Shown here: in pieces, positions 39,083-49,558 of the stretch
Layout of the letters: every line of letters starts with the position of its first letter
Numbering within the stretch: position 1 is the first letter of the stretch
NCBI RefSeq assembly: GCF_041051975.1
Contig: NZ_CP163435.1
Coordinates: 3,100,001 to 3,164,000, forward strand
Length of the DNA: 64,000 nucleotides
Direction of reading: 5' to 3'
Source: Streptomyces sp. R21
GTDB lineage: Bacteria; Actinomycetota; Actinomycetes; Streptomycetales; Streptomycetaceae
The notes under the pieces: generated by a model
What the model was told of the DNA's origin: nothing
Databases searched by the model: none
Seen by the model: only the letters and a program-made list of their open reading frames with translations
Position numbers and translations under genes: made by a program

Positions 39083-40789
39083 CTACTCCACCCCGATCAA
39101 CAACAACGCCCCCTGCCGCCCGCCCCGGTACACGACCGTGTCCACCGCCAGGTATGACTCGCGGACCCTCGTCTCCAGGCGGTCGGCGATCGTGTCGGGG
39201 GCCTCGTCGCCGAGGACGAGGGTGACCATTTCGCCGCCGGCGGCGAGCATGCGGTCGAGGACGGTCTCGGCGGTGGCCGTGATGTCCGAGCCGATCACGG
39301 CGACGTCGCCGTCGATGAGGCCGAGGACGTCGCCGGCCTGGCAGATGCCGGCCATGGTCCAGGACTGCCGCTCCGCGACCGCGACCTCGGCATAACGGGT
39401 GGCGCCCGCCGCCGAGGTCATCGCGACGACGTCCTCGTCGAAGCGCCGCTCCGCCTCGTGCACAGCGAGCGCGGCGATGCCCTGTACCGCGGAGCGGGTC
39501 GGGATCAGGGCGACCCGAACTCCCTCGGCGCGCGCCTGCTCGGCGGCCGCGGCGGCGGTGTGGCGCAGCTCGGCGTCGTTGGGCAGCAGCACCACCTCAC
39601 GCGCGTGGGCGCGATGGACGGCGGCAAGGAGTTCCCCGCTCGCGGGCGGCTCCCCCGGGCGCGCGAGCACGGTCGTCGCGCCCGCCTCCGCGTACAGCCC
39701 GGCCAGCCCCTCCCCCGGCACGACGGCCACGACGGCCCGCTGAGCCCGTTCCCGGGGCGGCCGTCCGCCGGCGCCCGCGGTGTGCACGTCGCCGAGCCCG
39801 AAGTGCGTGATCCGGATCCGGTGCGGCCGCCCGGCCTCGACGCCCGCCTCCACGGCGGCGCCCGCGTCGTCGACATGCACATGGACGTTCCACAGTCCGT
39901 CCCCGCCGACGACGACGAGGGAGTCCCCCAGCCCGTCGAGCCGGTCGCGCAGCCGTGCCACGGCCGCGTCCTCCGCCTCCAGCAGGTAGATCACCTCGAA
40001 CGCGGGCCCGCCGTCCTGCGACAGAGGCCCGTCCGCACACCCGTCGGGATGCACACCCCCGGCGACGGCATGCGACACCACAACGGGCACAGCACCCGAC
40101 CCCGCACCCGCCCCCGGCGCCTCCCCCGTGAACGTCTCCACCAGCGCCCCCAGCACGGCCACCAGCCCACGCCCGCCCGCGTCGACCACCCCGGCCTGCT
40201 CCAGGACGGCCAGCTGCCCCGGGGTCGCCGCGAGGGCCGCCCGGGCCCCCTCGTACGCCGCACGCGCGACCGTGCCGCAGTCGCCCTCGGCGCCTTCGGC
40301 CGCGTCGGCGGCGGCGGAGGCGACCGTGAGGACGGTGCCCTCGACGGGGTGGGCGACGGCCCGGCGTGCGGAGTCGGCGGCGCGCCTGAGCGCGAGCCGC
40401 AGGCCCCACCCGTCGGTGTGAGCCGCCTCACTGTCGTCGGCGAGCACCTGGGACATGCCGCGCAGCAGTTGCGCAAGGATCGTCCCGGAGTTCCCCTGGG
40501 CCCCTATGAGCGCCCCGTGCGCCATGGCCCGCACGGCATCGGCGAGCGCGGGCCGCTGCACTCCGGGGGCTCCGACTCCGGACACGAGGTCATGGCCGGA
40601 GAAGACCGCCTCGACCGCCGCGGCAGCCGATTCCACGGTCAGGTACAGATTGGTGCCGGTGTCCCCGTCGGCGACCGGATAGACGTTGATCGCGTCGATC
40701 TCCTCGCGCGCCCGCCCCAGCGCCTCCAGCGCGAGGCCGCACCAGGTGCGCACCGCGAGAGCATCCATCGTCTGCGGCACCTGCGGCAC
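39083..40789 (-). CDS. DhaL/DegV-type fatty acid kinase subunit (FakA/YloV family)
   Basis: Likely the ATP-binding subunit of a fatty acid kinase that works with a DegV-type FakB protein. The 568 residues begin with a DhaL domain carrying the Mg-ATP ligands NVYPVADGDTGTNLYLTV and GAQGNSGTILAQLLRG. The middle domain and the C-terminal YloV domain (DGDVAVIGSDITATAETVLD, then GGRQGALLLIGVE) follow. In many bacteria fakA lies between rpmB and recG. Here rpmB is adjacent and divergent, but recG is separated by the Hsp90/TPR genes. No fakB gene is in the window. Confidence 0.88.
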   Translation of the reverse strand: MPQVPQTMDALAVRTWCGLALEALGRAREEIDAINVYPVADGDTGTNLYLTVESAAAAVEAVFSGHDLVSGVGAPGVQRPALADAVRAMAHGALIGAQGNSGTILAQLLRGMSQVLADDSEAAHTDGWGLRLALRRAADSARRAVAHPVEGTVLTVASAAADAAEGAEGDCGTVARAAYEGARAALAATPGQLAVLEQAGVVDAGGRGLVAVLGALVETFTGEAPGAGAGSGAVPVVVSHAVAGGVHPDGCADGPLSQDGGPAFEVIYLLEAEDAAVARLRDRLDGLGDSLVVVGGDGLWNVHVHVDDAGAAVEAGVEAGRPHRIRITHFGLGDVHTAGAGGRPPRERAQRAVVAVVPGEGLAGLYAEAGATTVLARPGEPPASGELLAAVHRAHAREVVLLPNDAELRHTAAAAAEQARAEGVRVALIPTRSAVQGIAALAVHEAERRFDEDVVAMTSAAGATRYAEVAVAERQSWTMAGICQAGDVLGLIDGDVAVIGSDITATAETVLDRMLAAGGEMVTLVLGDEAPDTIADRLETRVRESYLAVDTVVYRGGRQGALLLIGVE

Positions 40790-40940
40790 CTGCGCCTCCC
40801 TTGAGCTGGCTGGACGTGGGACGCAGCGTAGACCCCGAGCGGTATCCCGGCCGGTGGAGGGCGCGGAGGCCGAGGGCGAGGCCCTGGTCAGCCATGGTAG
40901 TTTCGTTCTACCGCCGCAGCCGTTGTATGCTGCTGCGGTT

Positions 40941-41012
40941 GCCCGATCCGATCGGGCCTCCCTCCTGGCACCGCCACTCAGATCCTAGATCTTGATCCCG
41001 GCAGGCCGGGAT
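40941..41012 (+). promoter_or_regulatory. Two palindromes in the rpmB leader
   Basis: GCCCGAT-CCG-ATCGGGC (40941-40957) and ATCCCGGC-AG-GCCGGGAT (40995-41012) are perfect inverted repeats in the 258-bp space upstream of rpmB. A TATGCT -10-like hexamer lies at 40926-40931, so both would be in the mRNA leader or at the start site. They may be protein-binding RNA structures or operators. Confidence 0.5.
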
Positions 41013-41047
41013 TATCCGTAAGAGCATCTGAAGTCTTGGAGTGACCC

Positions 41048-41233
41048 GTGGCTGCCAACTGCGACGTCTGCGGCAAGGGCCCGGGCTTCGGCAACAACAT
41101 CTCGCACTCTCACCGCCGTACGCCGCGCCGCTGGAACCCCAACATCCAGCGCGTACGTACTGTGGTGGGCGGGACGCCGAAGCGCGTGAACGCTTGCACC
41201 TCGTGCATCAAGGCCGGCAAGGTCTCGCGCTGA
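41048..41233 (+). CDS. rpmB: Ribosomal protein L28 (zinc-binding form)
   Basis: A 61-residue large-subunit protein, [20 protein letters not shown] at the N-terminus and [12 protein letters not shown] at the end. The two CxxC pairs mark the zinc-containing paralog, as opposed to the zinc-independent form made under zinc limitation. The start is GTG at 41048 after GGAG at 41037-41040. Followed by a very strong terminator. Confidence 0.97.
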   Translation: MAANCDVCGKGPGFGNNISHSHRRTPRRWNPNIQRVRTVVGGTPKRVNACTSCIKAGKVSR

Positions 41234-41266
41234 CGCAACGTAGCGCGCGGCCACTGCTGGTTCGCT

Positions 41267-41304
41267 CAAAAAACCGGTCCTCCTCACGGCGGGCCGGTTT
41301 TTTG
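41267..41304. terminator. Strong bidirectional Rho-independent terminator after rpmB
   Basis: Arms CAAAAAACCGGTCC (41267-41280) and GGGCCGGTTTTTTG (41291-41304) pair over 14 bp with one wobble and give T-runs on both strands. It ends rpmB and also thiL-thiD transcription. Confidence 0.95.
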
Positions 41305-41374
41305 TTGCCTTCCACGACTTCGCCGCTGACTTCGCCGCTGCGTTCCGACCACGGCTTCGCCTCTGCGTTCCCGT

Positions 41375-42196
41375 CTACGACTTCCCCCTGAACCTCCACC
41401 CGTGATCCACCGGCCCGATCCCGCCCCCGAGCGCGAACCCGGCCGCGATCGCCCCGGTGACGTACTCCTTGGCGTCCGCGACGGCCTCCGGCACGGTCCG
41501 CCCCTGGGCGAGCTGAGCGGCGATCGCCGAGGCGAGCGTGCAGCCCGTGCCGTGGGTGTGCCGGTTGTCGTGGCGCGGGGCGCGCAGCCAGTGCTCGTCG
41601 GAGCCGTCGGTGAGGAAGTCCACGGCGTCGGCGCCACCGGGCAGGTGGCCGCCCTTCACAAGGGCCCACCGCGGCCCGTACGCGAGCACGGCGTCCGCCG
41701 CGCGCCGCATGTCGTTCTCCGACTCGACCCGTACGCCCGTGAGCCGGGCGACCTCGTCGAGGTTGGGTGTGGCGACGGTCGCGGCCCGCAGCAGCCTGGT
41801 GCGTACGGCGTCGAGCGCGGACTCGGCCAGCAGCGAGTCCCCGTGCTTGGAGACGCCGACCGGGTCGACGACGGCGGGGGCGTCCGTGCCGTCGAGCAAC
41901 TCGGCCACCGCCTCGACCAGTTCGGCCGAGGCGAGCATGCCGGTCTTGACCGCCTGGACGCCGATGTCGTCGACGATGCTGCGGTACTGGGCGCGCACGG
42001 CCTCCACCGGCAGTTCCCAAGCGCCTTGTACGCCGAGGGAGTTCTGCGCGGTGACGGCCGTGACGACGCTCATGCCGTGCACGCCGAGCGCGAGCATCGT
42101 CTTCAAGTCGGCCTGGATGCCCGCGCCTCCGCCCGAGTCGGAACCCGCGACGGTCAGCACCCTCGGCGGCGCGCCCCCGGCGTCGGGGCCGCTCAC
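41375..42196 (-). CDS. thiD: Hydroxymethylpyrimidine/phosphomethylpyrimidine kinase
   Basis: Phosphorylates HMP and HMP-P in thiamine synthesis. The 273-residue ribokinase-fold protein has [20 protein letters not shown] at the N-terminus, the substrate loop [15 protein letters not shown], and the anion-hole motif [17 protein letters not shown] with its catalytic Asp region. Its GTG start overlaps the thiL stop (GTGA at 42193-42196), so translation is coupled. A TPP riboswitch is not seen upstream of thiL. Confidence 0.95.
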   Translation of the reverse strand: MSGPDAGGAPPRVLTVAGSDSGGGAGIQADLKTMLALGVHGMSVVTAVTAQNSLGVQGAWELPVEAVRAQYRSIVDDIGVQAVKTGMLASAELVEAVAELLDGTDAPAVVDPVGVSKHGDSLLAESALDAVRTRLLRAATVATPNLDEVARLTGVRVESENDMRRAADAVLAYGPRWALVKGGHLPGGADAVDFLTDGSDEHWLRAPRHDNRHTHGTGCTLASAIAAQLAQGRTVPEAVADAKEYVTGAIAAGFALGGGIGPVDHGWRFRGKS

Positions 42197-43158
42197 GACT
42201 CGATGTCCCCGAAGTGGTCCCAGCCGCCCTTGGTGGTCCACGGCGCCCCGTCGACGGTCACCTGGGGCAGCGCGGAGGGGTTGAGCACCTCCCCGATCAC
42301 CTTCCAGCGGGCGGGCAGTTTCACGTCCGGCGGGAAGGTCGCCACGATCGCGTGGTCCTCTCCGCCGGTGAGCACCCACTGAATGGGGTCGACCCCGACG
42401 GCCTGCCCGATGTCGTTCATCTGCGAGGGAACATCGATGGCGCCGGAGCGAATGTCGATGCGCACCTTGCTCGCCTCCGCGATATGCCCCAGATCCGCGA
42501 TGAGCCCGTCGCTGACATCGCACATCGCCGTCGCCCCGAGCCCGGCCGCGGCCGGACCCGCGTGATACGGCGGCTCGGGACGCCGGTGCGCCTCCACGAA
42601 GGCGCGCGGCGAGCGGAATCCGCGGGAGAGCACCGCGAACCCGGCCGCGGACCAACCCAGCCAGCCCGTCACGGCCACCACGTCACCGGGCTGGGCCCCG
42701 CCCCGGGTGACCGGCTCGTGGTTGCGCAGATCGCCGAGAGCGGTGATCGAGATCATGATCGTGTCGCCGCGTACGACGTCGCCGCCGACCACGGCCGCAC
42801 CCGCGACCTGGCATTCGTCCCGCAGCCCGTCCATCATCTCCGACGGCCAGGTGGCCGGGAGCTCCGCCGGGACGACCAGACCGAGCAGCAGCGCGGTCGG
42901 TACGGCGCCCATCGCGGCGATGTCCGCGAGGTTCTGCGCGGCCGCCTTGCGGCCCACGTCGTAGGCCGTGGACCAGTCGCGGCGGAAGTGCCGGCCCTCC
43001 AGGAGGATGTCGGTGCTGGCCACGACCCTGCGGTCGGGCGCGGCCACCACGGCCGCGTCGTCGCCGGGGCCGACCCGGACCGCCGGAGTGGTGGTCAGGC
43101 GCGAGGTGAGCTCTCGGATGAGCCCGAACTCCCCCAACTCGCCAACGGTGCCCTTCAT
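42193..43158 (-). CDS. thiL: Thiamine-monophosphate kinase
   Basis: Makes thiamine diphosphate from thiamine monophosphate. The 321 residues have the PurM-like motifs [10 protein letters not shown] near 30, [38 protein letters not shown], and the substrate-site [15 protein letters not shown]. Length is typical. The ATG at 43158 yields the normal [14 protein letters not shown] start. It is the first gene of thiL-thiD and divergent from the Lrp-type gene. Confidence 0.95.
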   Translation of the reverse strand: MKGTVGELGEFGLIRELTSRLTTTPAVRVGPGDDAAVVAAPDRRVVASTDILLEGRHFRRDWSTAYDVGRKAAAQNLADIAAMGAVPTALLLGLVVPAELPATWPSEMMDGLRDECQVAGAAVVGGDVVRGDTIMISITALGDLRNHEPVTRGGAQPGDVVAVTGWLGWSAAGFAVLSRGFRSPRAFVEAHRRPEPPYHAGPAAAGLGATAMCDVSDGLIADLGHIAEASKVRIDIRSGAIDVPSQMNDIGQAVGVDPIQWVLTGGEDHAIVATFPPDVKLPARWKVIGEVLNPSALPQVTVDGAPWTTKGGWDHFGDIES

Positions 43159-43364
43159 CGTCGTATTGCCCCTTCTGTACCTGTCTGCGCCCGGTCGCGA
43201 GCCGTCCCGGTCCTGGGTACGGTCGAGTTGACCGTCAACTTGTGCAGTGCGTGCACCCCGGCGCGCGAGTCCCGGTCCCCGCGGGTCTCCCCGCGGCGAG
43301 CAGCGACGCGATACCGTGGCGTTCCTTTTCCCCACATGATCCTCGTGGCCGCCCTGGAGGTTCC

Positions 43365-43598
43365 GTGGTACAGGCGTACATCCTGATCCAGACGGAGGTC
43401 GGCAAAGCGTCGACCGTCGCTGAGACCATCAGCAAGATCTCGGGGGTGATCCAGGCCGAGGACGTGACCGGACCGTACGACGTGATCGTGCGCGCCCAAG
43501 CCGACACGGTCGATGAACTCGGCCGCATGGTGGTCGCCAAGGTCCAGCAAGTGGACGGCATCACCCGCACCCTGACCTGCCCGGTGGTTCACCTCTAG
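43365..43598 (+). CDS. Stand-alone Lrp/AsnC ligand-binding (RAM) domain protein
   Basis: A 77-residue protein consisting only of the C-terminal ligand-binding domain of Lrp/AsnC regulators: VQAYILIQTEVGKASTVAET, GPYDVIVRAQADTVDELGRM and the final VDGITRTLTCPVVHL. There is no helix-turn-helix. The GTG at 43365 follows GGAGG at 43356-43360. Such proteins may bind amino acids or modulate full-length Lrp proteins; the target is unknown. It is followed by a DUF3515 lipoprotein gene 20 bp later. Confidence 0.88.
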   Translation: MVQAYILIQTEVGKASTVAETISKISGVIQAEDVTGPYDVIVRAQADTVDELGRMVVAKVQQVDGITRTLTCPVVHL

Positions 43599-43618
43599 CC
43601 CCCGTCTACCCTTGGCCG

Positions 43619-44140
43619 GTGAACTTCTTCCGTCCCCGGCACCGCACTGTTCTCGGGCTGCCCGCGCTCGCACTGTTGATCGTCGCCACGGGCTGCTCCT
43701 CAGCAGACGACGAGGCCGCGGCCGCGGTTCCCAGTCCGGGCACGAAGGTCACCAAGCTGTGTCAGAACCTGGACAAGGCGCTGCCGCGGAAGGTGGACGG
43801 TCTCGACCGGGAGGATCCCGAGCCCCGGTCCGCACTCACGGCGGGCTGGGGAAGCCCGGCGATCATACTGCGCTGCGGTGTCGCCCGGCCGCCCAAGATG
43901 GTCGATCCGAAGGTGGCCGAGGGCGGTGACCCGGACGCCGTCGGCGGCGGAGTGAACGGCGTGGGCTGGTTGATGGAGAAGCAGGGCGACGGTTCGTACC
44001 GCTTCACTACGACGCTGCGCGAGGCCTACGTAGAGGTGACCCTGCCCAAGAAGCTGGCCGAGCGCGGGGACAGCTCCGGCGCCCTCGTCGACCTGGCCCC
44101 GGCCGTGAAGAAGGCGATCCCCAAGGGGATCGCCTCCTGA
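43619..44140 (+). CDS. DUF3515-type lipoprotein
   Basis: A 173-residue exported protein. A basic start (RPRHR), hydrophobic stretch and lipobox ATGC with Cys26 indicate lipid attachment. The mature part carries CQNLDKALPRKVDGLDRE and ILRCGVARPP, with two Cys typical of the actinobacterial DUF3515 family. GTG start at 43619. It ends 16 bp from the ddl stop, convergent. Function unknown. Confidence 0.82.
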   Translation: MNFFRPRHRTVLGLPALALLIVATGCSSADDEAAAAVPSPGTKVTKLCQNLDKALPRKVDGLDREDPEPRSALTAGWGSPAIILRCGVARPPKMVDPKVAEGGDPDAVGGGVNGVGWLMEKQGDGSYRFTTTLREAYVEVTLPKKLAERGDSSGALVDLAPAVKKAIPKGIAS

Positions 44141-44156
44141 AGCACTCACGTTCGGG

Positions 44157-45314
<1,158 letters not shown>

Positions 45315-45442
45315 ATCGGGTTGAGAGTACCCGTTGGTACGGCGGTGAGTCAGCGCCCCGCTCCCGCTGTCGCCGAGCGTCGCGCGGACGGTCGCTCAGC
45401 GTCGTAACGAGAGCGCCGTCCGTGTCGTAACACCTGGGTCGT

Positions 45443-46453
45443 TCAGTGCCGTTCCGGCTTGGCGCTGCGCGACATCAGCTCCTTGAGGGCGACCACCGGA
45501 GGCTTGCCCTCGTGCACGATGCCGACGACCGTCTCCGTGATGGGCATGTCGACGCCGTGCCTGCGCGCCAGATCCAGCACGGACTCACAGGACTTGACGC
45601 CCTCGGCGGTCTGCCTGGTGACCGCGATGGTCTCCTGGAGGGTCATGCCCTTGCCGAGGTTGGTGCCGAAGGTGTGGTTGCGCGACAGCGGCGAGGAGCA
45701 GGTGGCCACCAGGTCACCGAGGCCCGCGAGCCCGGAGAACGTCAGCGGGTCGGCGCCCATGGCGAGGCCGAGCCGGGTGGTCTCGGCGAGACCGCGCGTG
45801 ATGAGGGAACCCTTGGCGTTGTCGCCGAGGCCCATGCCGTCCGCGATGCCGACGGCGAGGCCGATGACGTTCTTCACCGCGCCGCCGAGTTCACAGCCCA
45901 CCACGTCGGTGTTGGTGTACGGGCGGAAGTACGGCGTGTGACAGGCGGCCTGGAGGCGCTGGGCGACCGGCTCCGAGCTGCACGCGACCACGGCGGCGGC
46001 GGGCATCCGGGCGGCGATCTCGCGGGCGAGGTTGGGCCCGGTGACGACCGCGACGCGGTCCGCGCCGACCTTCGCGACGTCCTCGATGACCTCGCTCATC
46101 CGCATCGCGGAGCCGAGTTCGACGCCCTTCATCAGCGACACCAGGACGGTGTCCGGCGCGAGCAGCGGCGTCCACTCGGCGAGGTTGCCGCGCAGCGTCT
46201 GGGAGGGCACGGCGAGCACGGTGAAGTCGGCGTCGCGCGCGGCCTCGGCGGCGTCGGTGGTGGCCCGCAGGTTCTCCGGGAGTTCGACGCCCGGCAGGTA
46301 GTCCGGGTTCGTCCGCGAGGAGTTGACCGCTTCCGCGAGTTCGGCGCGGCGCCCCCACAGCGTGACGTCGCACCCCGCGTCGGCGAGCACCATGCCGAAG
46401 GCCGTGCCCCACGATCCGGTCCCGAAGACGGCCGCCTTGACCGGCTTGCTCAC
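45443..46453 (-). CDS. gpsA: Glycerol-3-phosphate dehydrogenase [NAD(P)+]
   Basis: Reduces dihydroxyacetone phosphate to sn-glycerol-3-phosphate for lipid synthesis. The 336 residues begin with the nucleotide site AAVFGTGSWGTAFGMVLADAG and have the catalytic region CELGGAVKNVIGLAVGIADGM and GLAGLGDLVATCSSPLSRN. The GTG start overlaps the acyltransferase stop (GTGA), so the two lipid genes are coupled. Confidence 0.96.
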   Translation of the reverse strand: MSKPVKAAVFGTGSWGTAFGMVLADAGCDVTLWGRRAELAEAVNSSRTNPDYLPGVELPENLRATTDAAEAARDADFTVLAVPSQTLRGNLAEWTPLLAPDTVLVSLMKGVELGSAMRMSEVIEDVAKVGADRVAVVTGPNLAREIAARMPAAAVVACSSEPVAQRLQAACHTPYFRPYTNTDVVGCELGGAVKNVIGLAVGIADGMGLGDNAKGSLITRGLAETTRLGLAMGADPLTFSGLAGLGDLVATCSSPLSRNHTFGTNLGKGMTLQETIAVTRQTAEGVKSCESVLDLARRHGVDMPITETVVGIVHEGKPPVVALKELMSRSAKPERH

Positions 46454-47220
46454 TTCCCCTGCCCCTCTTCCTGCTGTGCTTTCTCCAGCGCCGCGGCTCT
46501 GCGGCGCTGCTCGATCCGCACCTGGCGCGGGTCGTAGGGCCGCTCGGGTGCCTTCTCGCCGCGGATCGTCTCCAGCTGGGCGGTGACGGCGGCCATGATG
46601 ACCTCCGTCGCCTCCTTCAGCACGTCCGGGCTCATCTCCTTGTCGTAGAACCGCGTCAGGTCCACCGGCGGGCCGGCGAGCACGCGGTGGGTCTTGCGCG
46701 GAAGGAGGTTGGGCTTCTTGGCGTACGGCGGCAGCAGTTCGTTGGCGCCCCACTGGGCGACGGGAATCACCGGGCACTTGGTCTGCAGGGCCACCCGCGC
46801 GGCGCCGGTCTTGCCGGTCATCGGCCAGCCGTCGGGGTCGCGGGTGAGGGTGCCCTCGGGATAGAAGGCGACGCACTCGCCGCGCTCCACCGCCTCGATC
46901 GCGGCGCGGAAGGCGCTCAGCGCGTCCGTGCTCTCGCGGTACACGGGGATCTGTCCGGTGCCGCGCATCGCGGCGCCGACGAATCCCTTCCGGAAAAGCC
47001 CGGCCTTGGCCAGGAATCGCGGAACCCGTCCGGTGTTGTACTGATAGTGCGCGTACGCGAGGGGGTCCACATGGGAATTGTGGTTCACCGCGGTGATAAA
47101 TCCGCCCTCGGCTGGAATGTTCTCCATTCCGCGCCAGTCCCGCTTGATCAGAACCACCAGCGGTGGTTTGCAGAGGACCGCTGCGAAGCGGTACCAGAAG
47201 CCGATTCTCCGGCGGGGCAC
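46450..47220 (-). CDS. 1-acylglycerol-3-phosphate acyltransferase (PlsC family)
   Basis: Adds the second acyl chain to lysophosphatidate, or a related acceptor. The 256-residue protein has the acyltransferase motif NHNSHVDPL (H-x4-D), the later FYPEGTLTRD motif, and GAARVALQTKCPVIPVAQWG. A hydrophobic N-terminus suggests membrane association. GTG start with AGGAAGG upstream. Its stop overlaps gpsA, whose product supplies the glycerol-3-phosphate backbone, which fits a phospholipid pathway role. Divergent from cofC. Confidence 0.9.
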   Translation of the reverse strand: MPRRRIGFWYRFAAVLCKPPLVVLIKRDWRGMENIPAEGGFITAVNHNSHVDPLAYAHYQYNTGRVPRFLAKAGLFRKGFVGAAMRGTGQIPVYRESTDALSAFRAAIEAVERGECVAFYPEGTLTRDPDGWPMTGKTGAARVALQTKCPVIPVAQWGANELLPPYAKKPNLLPRKTHRVLAGPPVDLTRFYDKEMSPDVLKEATEVIMAAVTAQLETIRGEKAPERPYDPRQVRIEQRRRAAALEKAQQEEGQGK

Positions 47221-47364
47221 GCGGACACCTTCCTCTAGGGCCTGGGGGGCCGCACAAGTGTCGCCCCAGGCCGCCGGTCTGTCGAGAACACCGTACGCCC
47301 CGAGGACACGGCTGCCATTGCGTCCAGGTCACAATGGGCGCGACAAGGGAGGGACGGAGCGCTC

Positions 47365-48003
47365 GTGCAGTGGACCTTGGTCATACCCCTGAAACCCCTG
47401 GCGCGGGCGAAGAGCAGGCTGTCGGACACCGCCGCCGACGGACTGCGCCCCGGGCTCGCCCTGGCCTTCGCCCAGGACACGGTGGCGGCCGCGCTGGCCT
47501 GCCCCGCGGTCCGCGATGTGGCAGTCGTCACGGGCGACACGCTCGCCGGGCGCGAGCTGTCCCTGCTGGGCGCCCGGATCGTCCCGGACGAGCCGGCCGG
47601 CGGCCTCAACGCCGCCCTCGCGCACGGAGCCTCGGCCGTACGCTCCCGAAGACCGGAAAGCGCGGTGGCCGCTCTCAACGCCGATCTGCCCGCGCTGCGC
47701 CCCCTGGAATTGGCCCGGGTACTCGACGCGGCCGCAGAATTCCCCCGCGCTTTTCTCTCCGATGCGGCCGCAATCGGCACCACTCTGCTGGCCGCCGGCC
47801 CGGCCTGGGAATTGCTCCCGGCTTTCGGTACGGATTCCCGCGCCCGCCATCGTGCGTCGGGGGCCGCGGAACTCGCGCTGGACGCGGTGGATTCCGTACG
47901 CCAGGACGTGGACACCGGCGACGATCTGCGGGCGGCGCTGGCGCTGGGCGTGGGGCCGCGTACGGCCGTGGTGGCCGCGAGGCTGCTGAGCCTCGGACAG
48001 TAG
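47365..48003 (+). CDS. cofC: 2-phospho-L-lactate guanylyltransferase
   Basis: Activates phospholactate (or phosphoenolpyruvate) for coenzyme F420 synthesis. The 212 residues show the family start WTLVIPLKPLARAKSRLSDT, the nucleotide-binding DEPAGGLNAALAHG, LNADLPALRPLELARVL with the metal Asp, and DVDTGDDLRAALALG. Length is normal. GTG start at 47365. Other cof genes are not in the window. F420-type enzymes (15639-16619) are possible clients. Confidence 0.93.
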   Translation: MQWTLVIPLKPLARAKSRLSDTAADGLRPGLALAFAQDTVAAALACPAVRDVAVVTGDTLAGRELSLLGARIVPDEPAGGLNAALAHGASAVRSRRPESAVAALNADLPALRPLELARVLDAAAEFPRAFLSDAAAIGTTLLAAGPAWELLPAFGTDSRARHRASGAAELALDAVDSVRQDVDTGDDLRAALALGVGPRTAVVAARLLSLGQ

Positions 48004-48012
48004 GCTTCCGCC

Positions 48013-48216
48013 ATGCAGGCGACCGCGTACACGTACGACCCCGAGACCCGCAGCGGCCAGGTGCTGCTCGACGACGGCACCCCGGTGCCCTTCGACGGCC
48101 CGGCGTTCGACGCGGGCGGACTGAGGCTGCTGCGTCCGGGACAGCGGGTGCGCATCGAGACGGAGGGCGACGGCGCGGCCCGCCGGATCACGCTGATCAC
48201 CCTGCAGACGTTCTGA
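48013..48216 (+). CDS. Small OB-fold (cold-shock-like) protein
   Basis: A 67-residue protein, YDPETRSGQVLLDDGTPVPF in its first half and LRPGQRVRIETEGDGAARRI in the second, with the five-strand pattern of a cold-shock OB fold but without the RNA-binding KGFGFI motif. It begins 10 bp after cofC, so the two are cotranscribed. Function unknown. Confidence 0.78.
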   Translation: MQATAYTYDPETRSGQVLLDDGTPVPFDGPAFDAGGLRLLRPGQRVRIETEGDGAARRITLITLQTF

Positions 48217-48225
48217 ACACGCCGC

Positions 48226-48254
48226 GGGCCGGGCTCCCCGTGGGAGCCCGGCCC
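48226..48254. terminator. Terminator between OB-fold gene and hupS
   Basis: Perfect 13-bp arms GGGCCGGGCTCCC (48226-48238) and GGGAGCCCGGCCC (48242-48254) with a 3-nt loop lie between convergent genes. Confidence 0.9.
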
Positions 48255-48280
48255 GGCGCGTGAGTGCCCCTGCGCCCCGG

Positions 48281-48934
48281 TTACTTGCGGGCGGTGGCCT
48301 TCTTGGCTGTGGTCTTTCGCGCCGGCGACTTCTTGGCGGGGGCCTTCTTGGCCGTCGCCTTCTTCGCCGGGGCCTTCTTGGCCGTCGCCTTCTTGGCGGT
48401 GGTCTTCTTCGCCGCGGTCTTCTTGGCGGCCGCCGTGGTCTTCTTGGCGGTCGTCTTCTTCGCCGTCGCCGTGGTCTTCTTGGCGGGGGCCTTCTTCGCC
48501 GTGGTCTTCTTCGCGGCGGCGGTCGTGGCCTTCTTCGCCGTCGCCTTCCTGGCGGTCGTGGCCTTCTTGGCCGCGGCCTTCTTGACCGTCGCCGAAGCAC
48601 CGCCGGTCAGGCTGCCCTTCGGGGCCTTCTTGACCGCGACGTCGTTCTTCGGGAGCTTCTTCGAGCCGCTCACCAGGTCCTTGAACCCCTGGCCCGCGCG
48701 GAAGCGCGGCACGGAGGTCTTCTTGACCCGGACACGCTCCCCGGTCTGCGGGTTGCGGGCGTAACGAGCCGGACGGTCGACCTTCTCGAAGGAACCGAAG
48801 CCGGTGACCGAGACCCGGTCCCCGCCGACGACTGCACGGACGATCGCGTCCAGTACTGCGTCGACCGCGTCGGCGGCCTGCTGACGCCCGCCGACCTTGT
48901 CGGCAATCGCTTCTACGAGCTGCGCCTTGTTCAC
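48281..48934 (-). CDS. hupS: HU-like nucleoid protein HupS with lysine-rich tail
   Basis: DNA-bending nucleoid protein. In Streptomyces HupS is the spore-associated HU paralog that helps compact spore nucleoids. The first 90 residues are a complete HU domain ([40 protein letters not shown]). The remaining 120 residues are a histone-H1-like tail of about 25 KKA/KKT units. This two-part form separates HupS from short HupA. GTG start at 48934. A likely promoter lies at 48986-49014. Confidence 0.95.
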   Translation of the reverse strand: MNKAQLVEAIADKVGGRQQAADAVDAVLDAIVRAVVGGDRVSVTGFGSFEKVDRPARYARNPQTGERVRVKKTSVPRFRAGQGFKDLVSGSKKLPKNDVAVKKAPKGSLTGGASATVKKAAAKKATTARKATAKKATTAAAKKTTAKKAPAKKTTATAKKTTAKKTTAAAKKTAAKKTTAKKATAKKAPAKKATAKKAPAKKSPARKTTAKKATARK

Positions 48935-48985
48935 GTCTTCCCCTTCGGAGACATTGCCCGAACGAATGCGTTCAAGCTTTTTCGC

Positions 48986-49014
48986 ACGTTAGGCAGATAT
49001 ATACCGCAAATCAA
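48986..49014 (-). promoter_or_regulatory. Candidate hupS promoter
   Basis: On the minus strand TTGATT (49009-49014), a 17-bp spacer and TAACGT (48986-48991) fit the housekeeping sigma consensus, in a conspicuously A+T-rich stretch 52 bp upstream of the hupS start. Confidence 0.55.
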
Positions 49015-49072
49015 ACACGAAACGGGCTAATCACCCTTGTGCCGCAACGGACTCGGACAGTCGTGGAGTTCT

Positions 49073-49303
49073 TCAGCGGTCCTCTTCGAGGATTCGACCC
49101 TCGTCGAGGTCGGTGGTGAAGCGCTCCAGACGCCTTGTCGCATCGGCGAGATCGTGCTTGGCCACGGCCGTAATGACCAGCAGCTTCCGGGTCAGCGCCA
49201 TCCGTACGCCCTCCGGGACTTGCAGTGCGCGCACTCTTGTGTGCGCTTCCTTGAGTTGGGCCGCGACTGCCGTATAGAGCTCGAGTTGGCCGTCGTGTTC
49301 CAT
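49073..49303 (-). CDS. Small conserved helical protein
   Basis: A 76-residue protein, MEHDGQLELYTAVAAQLKEA at the start and DATRRLERFTTDLDEGRILE near the end, predicted all-helical and charged. The ATG at 49303 begins a frame with normal Streptomyces codon bias. Position between leuCD and hupS is conserved in the genus as far as I recall. No function known. Confidence 0.7.
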   Translation of the reverse strand: MEHDGQLELYTAVAAQLKEAHTRVRALQVPEGVRMALTRKLLVITAVAKHDLADATRRLERFTTDLDEGRILEEDR

Positions 49304-49490
49304 GCACAGATTGTGCCATCTGGGGCGAGTTGTCGCCTGCGCAGGGGGTAACTGCCGTCCCCGGAGGGGTTCCCGAGCGCCTCGGACAGAGGCTGCACCA
49401 AGGAGCGCGTACCCCAGCAACCACCTTTGTAACTAGGGGAGTTGGCGCCTCTCGCGGCAACCCTCGGCGGCCCCGTGGAGGCAGACACAG

Positions 49491-49524
49491 CTGTACCCCC
49501 AACCGTCCACGATTGGGGGTACAG
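49491..49524 (-). terminator. leuCD terminator hairpin
   Basis: Perfect 12-bp arms CTGTACCCCCAA (49491-49502) and TTGGGGGTACAG (49513-49524), 10-nt loop, 35 bp after the leuD stop. There is no U-tract on the minus side. Confidence 0.75.
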
Positions 49525-49558
49525 AGGGGTGTTGCAGGTGGCCGAAACCAGTCTTGCG

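Noticed and set aside
42193..43364. TPP riboswitch upstream of thiL
   Set aside because: No CUGAGA-type thi-box pattern was seen in 43159-43364.
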